Assembly: GCA_003507395.1 (NCBI GenBank)
Contig: DNVW01000013.1
Coordinates: 18,652-82,651 of the forward strand
Direction: 5' to 3'
Source of the DNA: Clostridiales bacterium
GTDB taxonomy: Bacteria; Bacillota; Clostridia; TANB77; CAG-508
DNA length: 64,000 nt
Made by a program: the position numbers and the translations under genes. Below the pieces are notes generated by a model. It saw only the letters and a list, made by a program, of their open reading frames with translations. It had not been told where the DNA came from and ran no database searches. Shown here piece after piece: positions 8,395 to 17,275 of the stretch; the first letter of the stretch is position 1, and each line of letters starts with the position of its first letter.

Positions 8395-9534
8395 TTGATT
8401 ATATTTCTTATTCTCTTAACAGTTTTGAGTCCGGTATTTGCAATACCTTTTTTAATCATATTTCTTTTTATGGTAGAACCTAAATATAAAGTTTATGTTA
8501 TGATTATGTTATCTGTATCCTTGGGTGTTATATTATTTCAAATAGTGCCAAATGAAACAATGGATTTGTATAGATATTATAAAATTATTGACACTTTTAG
8601 GGAAATTTCCTTTAATCCTTTACTTTTATTTAATAATTCAGACCCTATAACTTATGGATTGATGTACTTAGTTTCAAAAACCTATAATAATCATTTTTTG
8701 CCTTTTATTTCTATAATATTATTTTATTTTTTATATTATAAAGCAATTAATGAATTATTGTGTATTTATAATTTAGAAAAAAAATATTATAATAAAGCAA
8801 TATTTTTTATTCTGTCTATTGTTATTATTATTGGAACGGGAACTGGAGTCCGCTTTTCTTTGGCTATTGCTATGTTTATGAATGGTATTGTAGCATATAT
8901 TAAGGGAAAAAACAAAATGATTCCATTTTTATGGTTTATAATGTCAATTTTATCGCATATTACAATGTTTATCCCATTTGTTCTTTATATGATTTGCATA
9001 TTGCTAAAAAATAAACCTAAAAAAATTGTTTATGTGATTTGGGGATGCATTTTAATGACACCGTCTTTAGTGCTAAATATTTTGATGTTATTGTCAAAAG
9101 TGCCATTTTTAAATGATTTATTAGTCAAATTTAATTCATATTTTACTCCGTACAATCCAGGCGGAAACTGGTTTTTATTTAGAGTTGTCATTTTTATTTT
9201 GAATTTGATTTTACTAATTAAAAGCCAAAAATATATTAATGATCATAAAATTAAATCGGTTATACTTTTAGAGAATTTTATTGCTATTATAGCTATTGTT
9301 TACCTGCCATATTATTATATATCAATTCGATTTATTAATATATTTAATAACCTGATAATATTTGTTATGATATATAATTGGAAGAATAAGTCAAACAATA
9401 ATTACATTAATTTAATATTACTTTGTACATTTATATTATTCAGTTCATATCAAGTTATATTGTTTTTAGAACAGGACTATGGATTAGTTTCAGGATTAAG
9501 ATGGTTTGGAACGATATTTGATTTATTAAAATAG
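8395..9534 (+). CDS. EpsG-like polysaccharide polymerase (polytopic membrane protein)
   Basis: A 379-residue very hydrophobic protein with about ten transmembrane segments. It resembles EpsG/Wzy-type polymerases that join lipid-linked repeat units outside the membrane. The NETMDLYRYYKIID segment after the second helix matches the place of the charged EpsG motif, and GTGTGVRFSLAIAM resembles the conserved arginine-containing helix. The start is TTG 8395, because AAGGAGGG (8381-8388) is well placed; an ATG at 8299 overlaps the preceding gene and has no ribosome site. The location between glycosyltransferases and flippase supports the call; sequence evidence alone is moderate. Confidence 0.8.
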   Translation: MIIFLILLTVLSPVFAIPFLIIFLFMVEPKYKVYVMIMLSVSLGVILFQIVPNETMDLYRYYKIIDTFREISFNPLLLFNNSDPITYGLMYLVSKTYNNHFLPFISIILFYFLYYKAINELLCIYNLEKKYYNKAIFFILSIVIIIGTGTGVRFSLAIAMFMNGIVAYIKGKNKMIPFLWFIMSILSHITMFIPFVLYMICILLKNKPKKIVYVIWGCILMTPSLVLNILMLLSKVPFLNDLLVKFNSYFTPYNPGGNWFLFRVVIFILNLILLIKSQKYINDHKIKSVILLENFIAIIAIVYLPYYYISIRFINIFNNLIIFVMIYNWKNKSNNNYINLILLCTFILFSSYQVILFLEQDYGLVSGLRWFGTIFDLLK

Positions 9535-9547
9535 GAGAAGTGATTGT

Positions 9548-10612
9548 ATGCAGAAAGTAGGAATTGTAACATTATATGGCAACTCTAATTTTGGTAATAA
9601 ATTACAAAACTATGCAATTCAAAAAAAAGTTTCTAGTTTAGGTTTTGATGTTGTGACTCTGAGAACATATAATTCTACAGCTAAATATTTTCCTTTTATC
9701 GAAAATAGATTTAAATATTTATTAAAGAATATTTTTAATAAATATCTTTATAGAAATAAAAATTTTAAAAGGTTTGAAAACAAGTATTTAGTTAATTCAA
9801 AGAAGATTTATTTCTCAAATGAAATAAATGATAAATGCAACAATGCTTTTGATTATTTTATTATTGGTAGTGATCAAGTTTGGAATCCAGTTTTTGGATT
9901 AAAAGATAATTTGACCTTTTTACCTTTTACAAATAATAAGTGTGCATTTTCTGCGAGTTTTGGCGTAAATAAACTCGAAGATATAAGTAATAGTTATATT
10001 GAAAATTTAAATAATATCAAGTATATCTCGGTTAGGGAAGATGCAGGAAAGTCTATTATTGAAAGGATAACTGGTAGAAACGATGTCCAAGTCTTGATAG
10101 ATCCTACAATGCTACTTACTTCTGAGGAATGGAGTATGCTGGCTTTAAGACCACATTGCTATAACAACCAAAAATATATATTAAACTATTTTTTGGGTGA
10201 TATAAGCGATAATGTGAAAAATAAAATTAATGATATAGCAAAAAAATATGATTGTGATGTAATAAATATATTAGATAAAAATAGCCAGTATTATATGTGT
10301 GGACCAAGTGAATTTTTGTTTCTTGAAAAAAATGCCTTTCTAATATGTACTGATTCTTTCCATTCTAGTGTTTTCGCTGTTTTATTTAATAATCCATTTA
10401 TTGTGTTTGATAGATATGACTATAGTGATAGTATGAATTCAAGATTAGATACTCTAATTAGCAAACTACATCTAAAAAACAGAAGATATAATGGTAAAAA
10501 TATTACCAAAGAAAATCTGGAACATGATTACACAGAAGCATACCAAATATTAGAAGAGGAAAGAAAAAAGAGTGATGCATTCTTAAAAAATGCATTAGAT
10601 ATTAAGGAGTAA
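9548..10612 (+). CDS. Polysaccharide pyruvyl transferase family protein
   Basis: A 354-residue cytoplasmic enzyme expected to transfer pyruvate from phosphoenolpyruvate to a sugar, forming a ketal that gives the polymer negative charge. The N-terminal GNSNFGNKLQNYAIQ, the IGSDQVWNP motif and the later STDSFHSSVFAVLF-like segment (CTDSFHSSVFAV) are typical of this family. AGGAG lies 11 nt before the ATG. The same neighbourhood holds an Fe-S/F420-type protein (12152-13309), which commonly accompanies such genes in anaerobes. Confidence 0.9.
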   Translation: MQKVGIVTLYGNSNFGNKLQNYAIQKKVSSLGFDVVTLRTYNSTAKYFPFIENRFKYLLKNIFNKYLYRNKNFKRFENKYLVNSKKIYFSNEINDKCNNAFDYFIIGSDQVWNPVFGLKDNLTFLPFTNNKCAFSASFGVNKLEDISNSYIENLNNIKYISVREDAGKSIIERITGRNDVQVLIDPTMLLTSEEWSMLALRPHCYNNQKYILNYFLGDISDNVKNKINDIAKKYDCDVINILDKNSQYYMCGPSEFLFLEKNAFLICTDSFHSSVFAVLFNNPFIVFDRYDYSDSMNSRLDTLISKLHLKNRRYNGKNITKENLEHDYTEAYQILEEERKKSDAFLKNALDIKE

Positions 10613-10617
10613 TAACT

Positions 10618-12147
10618 TTGAAAAGGATTAATGAGATTAAATTAGGCGCAATTTTATCATATGTAATAATAGCACTTAATATGATAACAGGAATATTCTA
10701 TACACCATATTTAACTAGAATGCTAGGACAGTCAGAGTATGGATTATATTCCTTAGTTGCTTCAGTAATATCGTATTTAACGATATTAGATTTAGGATTT
10801 GGTAATGCTATAATTGTTTATACTTCTAAATATATAGCCAAAAAGGATAAAGAAAAAGAAAATAAATTACATGGAATGTTTTTTGTTATTTATATTATAA
10901 TTGGCGTGATAGCAGGAATTATTGGGGCTATATTGGTTTTTAATGTAGATAAATTATTTGGCAACAGCATGAGTATAGATGAACTAAAAAAAGCAAAAAC
11001 TCTAATGAGAATATTGACTTTTAACTTAATAGTAACATTTCCACTTAGTATATTTAGTTCGATTATTACAGCGCATGAGAAATTTATATTTAATAAATTG
11101 ATAAATATTATAAGAATTATAATATTGCCAATAATTATGATTCCACTATTATTTATGGGTTATAAGTCAATTGCATTAGTAATATTAACCACTATATTAA
11201 ATGTATTGTGCCTATTAATTAATATGATATATTGTTTGAAAAGATTAAAAGTTAAATTAAAGTTTAAAGGGTTTGACATAAAACTTTTAAAAGAAATATT
11301 TGCATATTCTTTCTTTATATTTTTAAATACTATTATAGATAAAGTAAATTGGAGCCTAGACAATTTTATACTAGGTACTATTTCTGGAACAGTAACAGTT
11401 GCCATTTATGCAGTAGCTCAACAATTTAACTCAATGTATTTGTCTTTTTCAACGGCAATTAGTGGGGTTTTACTTCCAAGAGTTGCTAAAATGGAAGCTA
11501 TAAATTCTTCAGATAAAGAATTCTCAGACATATTTATAAAAACAGGAAGGATACAATATATAGTTATGGCATTAATAATAACAGGATTTACAATATTTGG
11601 AAAATATTTTATAATAATATTATTTGGAGAAAGCTACAAACCTGCATACTATATCGCATGTATATTAATGATACCAGTAACTGTACCGCTTATTCAGAAT
11701 GTTGGACTAAATATAATACAAGCCAAAAATAGATATAAATTTAGAACAACGGTATTTTTCCTTATAGCGATAGTTAATGTCATTATGAGTATTCCGCTAG
11801 CAAAGGCATATGGTGGAATAGGCGCTTCAATTGGAACTGCAGTATCACTAATAATTGGACAAATAATAATAATGAATATATATTATTATAAAAAAATACA
11901 TATAGATACAATAAGATTTTGGAAAGAAATACTAAAAATGACATTACCAGTTGGCATTTCATTCATAATTGGAATTTTGGGGTGCCATGTAATAAGCAAA
12001 AGCAATCTAGTAATTTTTATATTAGAAGTATTAGCATATGTAATAATATATAGCATATTAATGTGGAATTTGGCAATGAATAATTATGAAAAAAAATTGT
12101 TTACTAAACCGATAAAACAAGTAATAAATAAGATAAAAGGAAAATAA
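10618..12147 (+). CDS. Wzx-type oligosaccharide flippase (MATE-like)
   Basis: A 509-residue polytopic membrane protein with about 14 predicted helices. It should flip the undecaprenyl-linked repeat unit to the outer face. The N-terminal segment NMITGIFYTPYLTRMLGQSE is typical of the polysaccharide-transport flippase family, as is DLGFGNAI. The start is TTG 10618 with AAGGAG ten nt upstream. Codon usage from here onward returns to the A-ending pattern of the host, so the cassette boundary lies near its 5' end. Confidence 0.92.
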   Translation: MKRINEIKLGAILSYVIIALNMITGIFYTPYLTRMLGQSEYGLYSLVASVISYLTILDLGFGNAIIVYTSKYIAKKDKEKENKLHGMFFVIYIIIGVIAGIIGAILVFNVDKLFGNSMSIDELKKAKTLMRILTFNLIVTFPLSIFSSIITAHEKFIFNKLINIIRIIILPIIMIPLLFMGYKSIALVILTTILNVLCLLINMIYCLKRLKVKLKFKGFDIKLLKEIFAYSFFIFLNTIIDKVNWSLDNFILGTISGTVTVAIYAVAQQFNSMYLSFSTAISGVLLPRVAKMEAINSSDKEFSDIFIKTGRIQYIVMALIITGFTIFGKYFIIILFGESYKPAYYIACILMIPVTVPLIQNVGLNIIQAKNRYKFRTTVFFLIAIVNVIMSIPLAKAYGGIGASIGTAVSLIIGQIIIMNIYYYKKIHIDTIRFWKEILKMTLPVGISFIIGILGCHVISKSNLVIFILEVLAYVIIYSILMWNLAMNNYEKKLFTKPIKQVINKIKGK

Positions 12148-12151
12148 AAAG

Positions 12152-13309
12152 ATGTTAAAGATTGATAATAAATCTAACTGTTGTGGATGTCATGCATGCT
12201 ATAACTCATGCCCACAAAACGCAATAATAATGGAAGAGGACGAAAAAGGTTTTAAATATCCTAAAATTAACGAAAACAAATGCACTAATTGTGGTTTTTG
12301 TGAAAAAGTTTGCCCAATCTTAAATAAAAGAAAAATAGCTAATGATCCAAAAGCATATGCTTGTATAAATAAAGACGAAAACATAAGGGAAAATAGTTCT
12401 TCTGGTGGAATATTTACATTAATTGCAAAAGAAATCATAAATATGGGCGGAGTAGTTTTTGGAACCAAATTTGATAGTAATTTTAATGTAATACATTCAT
12501 ATACTAGTCTAGAAGAAGAACTTTATAAATTTAGAGGTTCTAAATATGTACAAAGTATAATAGGAGATAACTATAAGATAGCAAAAAGTTTTTTGGAAGA
12601 AGGGAAATATGTATTATTTACAGGAACACCATGTCAAATAGAGGGGCTATTAGCATATTTAGGAAAGAAATATGATAAATTATTTACGCAAGACATAATT
12701 TGTCATGGGGTACCTTCGCCAAAAGTATGGAGAAAATATTTGGATTATAGGAAGCATAAAGATGAGGATAGACCACTAAGCATTAATTTTAGAAATAAAG
12801 ACAATGGATGGAGTTCATATAATTTAAAATTTACATATGAAAACAAGTCATATAAAAAAAGTCAAGTGGAAGATAAATATATGCAAGCTTTTTTAAGAAA
12901 TGTATGTTTAAGAGATTCATGTTACAAATGTTCTTTTAAAAAAATTAATAGATTATCAGATATTACTTTAGCAGACTTCTGGGGAATACAGAGAGTAAAA
13001 CCAGAATTATATGATAATAAGGGAACATCTTTAGTTATAGTAAATAGCGAAAAGGGTAAAGAACTATTTGAGAGCATAAAAGAAAACATTATCCAAGAAG
13101 AAGTAAATATTGAAGAAGCGTTAGTTGGAAATACAGCAATGCTTACATCTGCCGTTGTAGATAAAAACAGAGTAAAGTTTTTTGAAAATTTGGACAAATT
13201 AGATTTTAGTGTATTAGTAAATAAATATACAGAAAAACCTAGTTTAATGTTAAAAATAATAGTATTATTAAAAAAAATAGCAAAACGAATTCTTTTCAAT
13301 GAAAAGTAG
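12152..13309 (+). CDS. Coenzyme F420 hydrogenase beta-subunit family Fe-S protein
   Basis: A 385-residue cytoplasmic protein. Residues 1-55 carry two 4Fe-4S ferredoxin clusters (CCGCHACYNSCP and CTNCGFCEKVCP). The remainder matches the F420 hydrogenase/dehydrogenase beta-subunit N- and C-terminal domains, with SSGGIFT, FTGTPCQIEGL, CHGVPSP and a further cysteine cluster (CLRDSCYKCSF). Members in polysaccharide loci are thought to reduce or modify sugars with flavin, but the reaction is not established. It starts 4 nt after the flippase. Confidence 0.88.
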   Translation: MLKIDNKSNCCGCHACYNSCPQNAIIMEEDEKGFKYPKINENKCTNCGFCEKVCPILNKRKIANDPKAYACINKDENIRENSSSGGIFTLIAKEIINMGGVVFGTKFDSNFNVIHSYTSLEEELYKFRGSKYVQSIIGDNYKIAKSFLEEGKYVLFTGTPCQIEGLLAYLGKKYDKLFTQDIICHGVPSPKVWRKYLDYRKHKDEDRPLSINFRNKDNGWSSYNLKFTYENKSYKKSQVEDKYMQAFLRNVCLRDSCYKCSFKKINRLSDITLADFWGIQRVKPELYDNKGTSLVIVNSEKGKELFESIKENIIQEEVNIEEALVGNTAMLTSAVVDKNRVKFFENLDKLDFSVLVNKYTEKPSLMLKIIVLLKKIAKRILFNEK

Positions 13310-13329
13310 GAGATTTTAGAAAATTCTTT

Positions 13330-13374
13330 GTACGTTCCTTTTTGTGACAAAATGTCACTTTTGGGACATACCTT
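13330..13374 (+). repeat. Copy of a dispersed repeat shared with 59738-59782
   Basis: About 45 bases nearly identical to the stretch upstream of tilS, sharing ACGTTCCTTTTTGTGACAAA and the GGGACA..ACCTT end. It lies 20 nt after the Fe-S protein gene. Confidence 0.75.
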
Positions 13375-13479
13375 TAAACTAGTTTTGTGTTTTCCAATGG
13401 TAACAACAATACAAAATTTAACAGATAAGAAACGAGTTTTAATTGATACTAAAAATAATTAAATTTTAACAATTTAAAA

Positions 13480-13515
13480 ATACAGCTTTTAAATTAAGCT
13501 GTATCTTAATTATTT
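13480..13515 (+). terminator. Terminator after the first part of the polysaccharide locus
   Basis: ATACAGCTT (13480-13488) pairs with AAGCTGTAT (13496-13504), followed by a T-rich stretch. It is some 170 nt past the Fe-S protein gene. Confidence 0.55.
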
Positions 13516-13579
13516 TAAGCATAATATCAATAGGAGTGAGTGCATATGCTAATTCTAAAATGATATAGAGGTTATTTAA

Positions 13580-13874
13580 TTATTTCTTTATCCACAAATA
13601 CATACCGGTTATTTTCTCTGGTTTATATTTAAATCCACATTTTTAATAAAGACTTTTCATCTGATGGAATTAACATCATTGAGCATATAGGCTCTTCGTT
13701 TAAATAGTAAATCCATATTTTAGAATCGCTATTTATCAACTTTATTAAATCATCTTTAGACAAATCTCCAAGCCATTCTGGATATTCCATTTGCTTTTTT
13801 ACTTTTTCCCTAAAATCAATGTACTCATCTAAATTAATATTTTCATTAATACAGTTTAATTCATTTAGTTTCAA
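13580..13874 (-). pseudogene. Broken GNAT-type acetyltransferase
   Basis: A TTG start at 13874 with AGAGGTG upstream opens a frame of about 80 residues (MKLNELNC..., EWLGDLSKDDL, WIYYLNEEPICSMMLIP) that stops at 13629. After a one-base deletion or two-base insertion in the A run near 13641-13645, the frame continues as CGFKYKPEKITGMYLWIKK and stops at 13580-13582. The first part looks like the N-terminal strands of a GNAT acetyltransferase and the second like a GNAT C-terminus. The acetyl-CoA-binding core normally between them is missing. It is therefore both internally deleted and frameshifted. Family assignment is inferred. Confidence 0.6.
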
Positions 13875-13974
13875 ATTAATCACCTCTAAATAATTATACA
13901 TTTTTTTGAGTATTTTTGCTATACCCAATTATGGACAGCCCAAAATTTAACTTAAAAAATATATAAAAAACACC

Positions 13975-14003
13975 TTGCCAAAGAAAAGATTTATAGTTAT
14001 ACT
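13975..14003 (+). promoter_or_regulatory. Promoter of the Wzz/kinase/phosphatase operon
   Basis: TTGCCA (13975-13980), 17-bp spacer, TATACT (13998-14003), about 37 nt before the ATG at 14040. Confidence 0.75.
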
Positions 14004-14039
14004 ATAATTATATGGCACAAAAATACCAAGGAGGAAATT

Positions 14040-14747
14040 ATGGAAGAATTAGATTTAAAAGAACTATTTTTAATGTTTTGGAACAAAAAGTTGGAAATTA
14101 TACTAATAACACTTTTGTTCATAGTTATAGGTGTTGTGTATTCATATTTTTATATTGTACCAGAATATACGTCAGCTACAACTTTAGTTTTAGCACAAAG
14201 CTCATCAACAGCGCAAAATAGTGAAGGAGCAATTAGTGCATCAGATTTAACAATGAACTCAAAACTTGTTTCTACATATAGCGAATTAATTAAAAGAAAT
14301 GTAGTATTAGGACAAGTAGCAACAAATTTAAATATACCAGAAGCACAGATACAAGACATGAAAGGAAAAATAAAAGTAAGTGCTGTTAAAAACACAGAAA
14401 TTATAGAAATATCTGTAGCAAATAAAGATCCTAATCAAGCAGCTTTAATAGCAAATGAAATTGCCAAAGTTTTTAGTGAAAAAATAGTAGAAATATATAA
14501 TATAAGTAATGTATATGTGTTAGATAGAGCAGAGGCAAATGCTATACCAAGTAATATAAACCATACTAAAGATACTGCTGTCTTTGCATTTATAGGTTTA
14601 GTAGTAGCTGCAGTATATGTATTAATAGCAACTATGCTAGATAATACAATAAAAACAGAACAAGATGTAGAAAATGCTACAGGATTACTTATATTAAGTT
14701 CAATACCAAATTATGATATAGAATTAAAAAACAAAAGAGGAAAATAG
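14040..14747 (+). CDS. Wzz/CapA-type chain-length and kinase-activator membrane protein
   Basis: A 235-residue protein with two transmembrane helices (residues about 20-40 and 178-200) flanking an extracytoplasmic domain. This is the layout of the Wzz domain modulators (YveK/CapA/CpsC) that set polysaccharide chain length and activate the partner tyrosine kinase. Residues 1-40 carry ELDLKELFLMFWNKK before the first helix, and a proline lies before the second. AAGGAGG precedes the ATG by 8 nt. The kinase and phosphatase follow in the same operon. Confidence 0.92.
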   Translation: MEELDLKELFLMFWNKKLEIILITLLFIVIGVVYSYFYIVPEYTSATTLVLAQSSSTAQNSEGAISASDLTMNSKLVSTYSELIKRNVVLGQVATNLNIPEAQIQDMKGKIKVSAVKNTEIIEISVANKDPNQAALIANEIAKVFSEKIVEIYNISNVYVLDRAEANAIPSNINHTKDTAVFAFIGLVVAAVYVLIATMLDNTIKTEQDVENATGLLILSSIPNYDIELKNKRGK

Positions 14748-14779
14748 TAACACTCAAAAGAGAAAGGAATGAATGAAAA

Positions 14780-15598
14780 ATGAAAAAGGAATTAATAGCA
14801 CAAAGAAGTCCAAAATCACCAATAGCGGAAACTTTTAGAACTCTAAGAACAAATATACAGTTTATGAATTCACAAAAGGATTTAAAAACAATATTAGTAA
14901 CTTCTACAATGCCTGGAGAAGGTAAAAGTTGGATATCGTCTAATTTGGCAATTACTTTTGCACAAGCAGGTAAAAAAGTTGTAATAATAGATGCTGATAT
15001 GAGAAAAGGCAGATTAGGAACAATGTTTTCTATGCCATCTACGCCAGGATTATCAAATTATTTATCTGGCATAGATGAAAGAGGTAAAGAAATTGATATA
15101 TTAAAATATGTAAAAGCAACAGAGATAGAAAACTTATATTTAATACCAGCAGGCAATATTCCACCAAATCCTTCAGAATTATTAGCTTCTGAAAAAACAA
15201 TAGAAATGTTGGAAAAACTAAAAAATGTTTTTGATATTATAGTATTAGATGGAACACCAGCTTTGTTAGTTACAGATGCATTAATATTAGCAAGGCTTGC
15301 AGATACTACAATGATTGTAACAGCATATAAATCTACCAAAAAAGATGATTTAGCAAAAGTAAAAAAATCAATAGAAAATGTAGGTGGCAAAATTGCTGGT
15401 GTAATAATAAATAAAATTCCTGTTAAGCCAGAAGAGTATAAATCAACATATTACTATGGCACATCAACAGCAGTAGAACCAGCCCCTAAAAGAAAATATC
15501 ATAGAGACGAATATGTATTTAAAACAGATGAAGTTATGAAGGAAGAAAAAAAACGAGAAATAACAGACCAATTAAATGAATTTTTAAACAAAAAATAG
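14780..15598 (+). CDS. CpsD/CapB-type tyrosine kinase
   Basis: A 272-residue cytoplasmic BY-kinase that works with the Wzz-like protein to control polysaccharide export. It has the Walker A sequence STMPGEGKSWISSN, the Walker A' segment IIDADMRKGR and the Walker B-like VLDGTPAL. The tail contains a tyrosine cluster (STYYYGTS) and further tyrosines (KYHRDEYVF) that are likely autophosphorylation sites. The N-terminal SPIAETFRTLRTNIQF is typical of the family. It lies 32 nt after the Wzz-like gene. Confidence 0.95.
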   Translation: MKKELIAQRSPKSPIAETFRTLRTNIQFMNSQKDLKTILVTSTMPGEGKSWISSNLAITFAQAGKKVVIIDADMRKGRLGTMFSMPSTPGLSNYLSGIDERGKEIDILKYVKATEIENLYLIPAGNIPPNPSELLASEKTIEMLEKLKNVFDIIVLDGTPALLVTDALILARLADTTMIVTAYKSTKKDDLAKVKKSIENVGGKIAGVIINKIPVKPEEYKSTYYYGTSTAVEPAPKRKYHRDEYVFKTDEVMKEEKKREITDQLNEFLNKK

Positions 15599-15607
15599 GA
15601 GTATAAA

Positions 15608-16327
15608 ATGATTGATGTACATTCACACATTATTCCAAATGTAGACGATGGTGCTAGAAGCGTTGAGGAAACATTTAACATTCTAAAAGAGGCAAAAGTA
15701 GTAGGGTTTACAGATGTTATATTAACTTCACACTTTCTTTTAAATTATTATGAAACAGATGCACAAGAATTAATATTTTGGAAAGATAAGTTACAAGAGG
15801 TGCTTGATCAAAGGGGACCAAACATAAAACTACATTCAGGTATGGAAATATATATATCTAACCAAATGGAAGAGTTAATGCAAAAAAATAAATTGTTAAC
15901 ACTTGCCAATAGTAGATATATGTTAATAGAATTGCCTCTTGCTTCTAATGTTCAATATTTAGACTATGTTATATATTATTTAGAGGCAAAAGGAATTAAA
16001 ACAATAATAGCACATCCAGAAAGATATAAATGTGTGCAAAAAGATCCTAGTATAGTAGAAGAATATATAGAAAAAGGTTGTTTAATGCAATGCAATTATG
16101 GGAGTATTGTAAATTTATATGGTAATGAAGCGGAAAAAACTATAAAAACTTTATTAAAGAAAAATCAAGTGCACTTTTTAGGAAGTGATGTACATAGAGA
16201 AAAGGGAACATATCTAATTATACCAGAGACTATAAAAAAAATAAAAAAAATAGTTGGAGAAAGCAAATTACAAGAGCTAACAACAATAAATCCACAAAAA
16301 ATATTAAAAAATGAAGAATGGGAATAG
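15608..16327 (+). CDS. CpsB/CapC-type (YwqE) PHP tyrosine phosphatase
   Basis: A 239-residue manganese-dependent phosphatase that removes phosphate from the partner kinase. The PHP-fold metal ligands are visible: DVHSHIIPNVDDGA at the N-terminus, TSHFLLNYY near residue 42, the HSGMEIY segment, AHPERY near residue 138, and GSDVHRE near residue 196. It starts 9 nt after the kinase. The phosphatase directly after the kinase matches the cpsBCD type of regulatory module in Firmicutes. Confidence 0.95.
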   Translation: MIDVHSHIIPNVDDGARSVEETFNILKEAKVVGFTDVILTSHFLLNYYETDAQELIFWKDKLQEVLDQRGPNIKLHSGMEIYISNQMEELMQKNKLLTLANSRYMLIELPLASNVQYLDYVIYYLEAKGIKTIIAHPERYKCVQKDPSIVEEYIEKGCLMQCNYGSIVNLYGNEAEKTIKTLLKKNQVHFLGSDVHREKGTYLIIPETIKKIKKIVGESKLQELTTINPQKILKNEEWE

Positions 16328-16362
16328 AGATATTAACAATTTGGAAAGGAATGTTAATAAAC

Positions 16363-17253
16363 ATGAGGAAAATTAAAATATTAAGTATTATAATTACTGT
16401 AACAATTATTTTTTCCACATATGTTAAAGCACTATCAGAAAAAATAGAAAACGAAGAAACAAATTCAATAACAAATACAACAAATGAAAATGAGCCAATA
16501 GAAGAACCACCTGCTGAAGAAAACCAAACTAATGTAGAACCAGAAAACAATGACTATGAGCCTAGTTATCCAAGTTATAATCCACCACAATATCAAGAGA
16601 AAAAGTCTGAAAATGCAGATTTAAGGGTACTTAAAATAGAAAATATGGAACCAGAATTTAGCAAAGATGTTACAGAATATTATTTAACTGTAGATTTAGA
16701 AATAGATAAAATAGATATAGAAGCATATTCAGATAGTGAAAAAGCAAGTGTAGATATTCAAGGAAATAATGACTTACAAGAAGGAGAAAATAAAATAGAA
16801 ATAGTTGTTACAGCAGAAGCAGGTAATCAAAAAACATATTATATATATGTAACAAAAATAGATAATGCTAAAATGGCAAATGCAAATTTAAAAACTTTAG
16901 AAGTAGAAAATTTTAGCATATATCCAGATTTTAAGAGAAATATATACAACTATAATTTAACAATAAATAAAGATATAAAAAAATTAAATATTACAGCAAA
17001 GCCTGAAAATGAAAAAAGTAAAATAGAAATTATGGGGAATGAGAACTTAAAAGAAGGGGATAATTTTATAAAAGTCATAGTAACAGCAGAGGATGGCAAA
17101 ACCATAAAAACATATAAAATAAATGCATATATATCCTTAAAGAATGTACAAATAAAGCAAGAAGATAAAACGCCAGCTATAATAATATTAGGAATATTGA
17201 GTGTTTGTATAATAGTTGTTGCAATATTTATAGTAAAACAGAATAAAAAGTAG
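16363..17253 (+). CDS. Surface protein with two cadherin-like beta-sandwich domains
   Basis: A 296-residue protein: signal peptide (residues 1-24), an acidic Asn/Glu/Pro-rich linker, then two domains of about 85 residues. Each begins ADLRVLKIENMEPEF- or ANLKTLEVENFSIYPDF-like and ends in a TAE-G-KTY strand, typical of the cadherin-like beta-sandwich family. A C-terminal helix and KQNKK anchor follow, with the domains outside the cell. The start is uncertain: 16363 begins at the signal peptide with AAAGGA 13 nt upstream, while 16318 overlaps the phosphatase gene. Its place after the phosphatase suggests a link to polysaccharide export or attachment, which is an inference. Confidence 0.75.
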   Translation: MRKIKILSIIITVTIIFSTYVKALSEKIENEETNSITNTTNENEPIEEPPAEENQTNVEPENNDYEPSYPSYNPPQYQEKKSENADLRVLKIENMEPEFSKDVTEYYLTVDLEIDKIDIEAYSDSEKASVDIQGNNDLQEGENKIEIVVTAEAGNQKTYYIYVTKIDNAKMANANLKTLEVENFSIYPDFKRNIYNYNLTINKDIKKLNITAKPENEKSKIEIMGNENLKEGDNFIKVIVTAEDGKTIKTYKINAYISLKNVQIKQEDKTPAIIILGILSVCIIVVAIFIVKQNKK

Positions 17254-17275
17254 AAATATTGAAAGGGGAAACAAT

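Larger units (their letters stand above)
13310..13974. other. Decayed spacer inside the polysaccharide locus
   Basis: No intact gene. It holds a GGGAC-type repeat fragment (13330-13374), a hairpin terminator (13480-13515), a frame around 13515-13555 that ends like a lost signal peptide (ISIGVSAYANS, then stop), and a minus-strand GNAT pseudogene (13580-13874). Confidence 0.6.
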
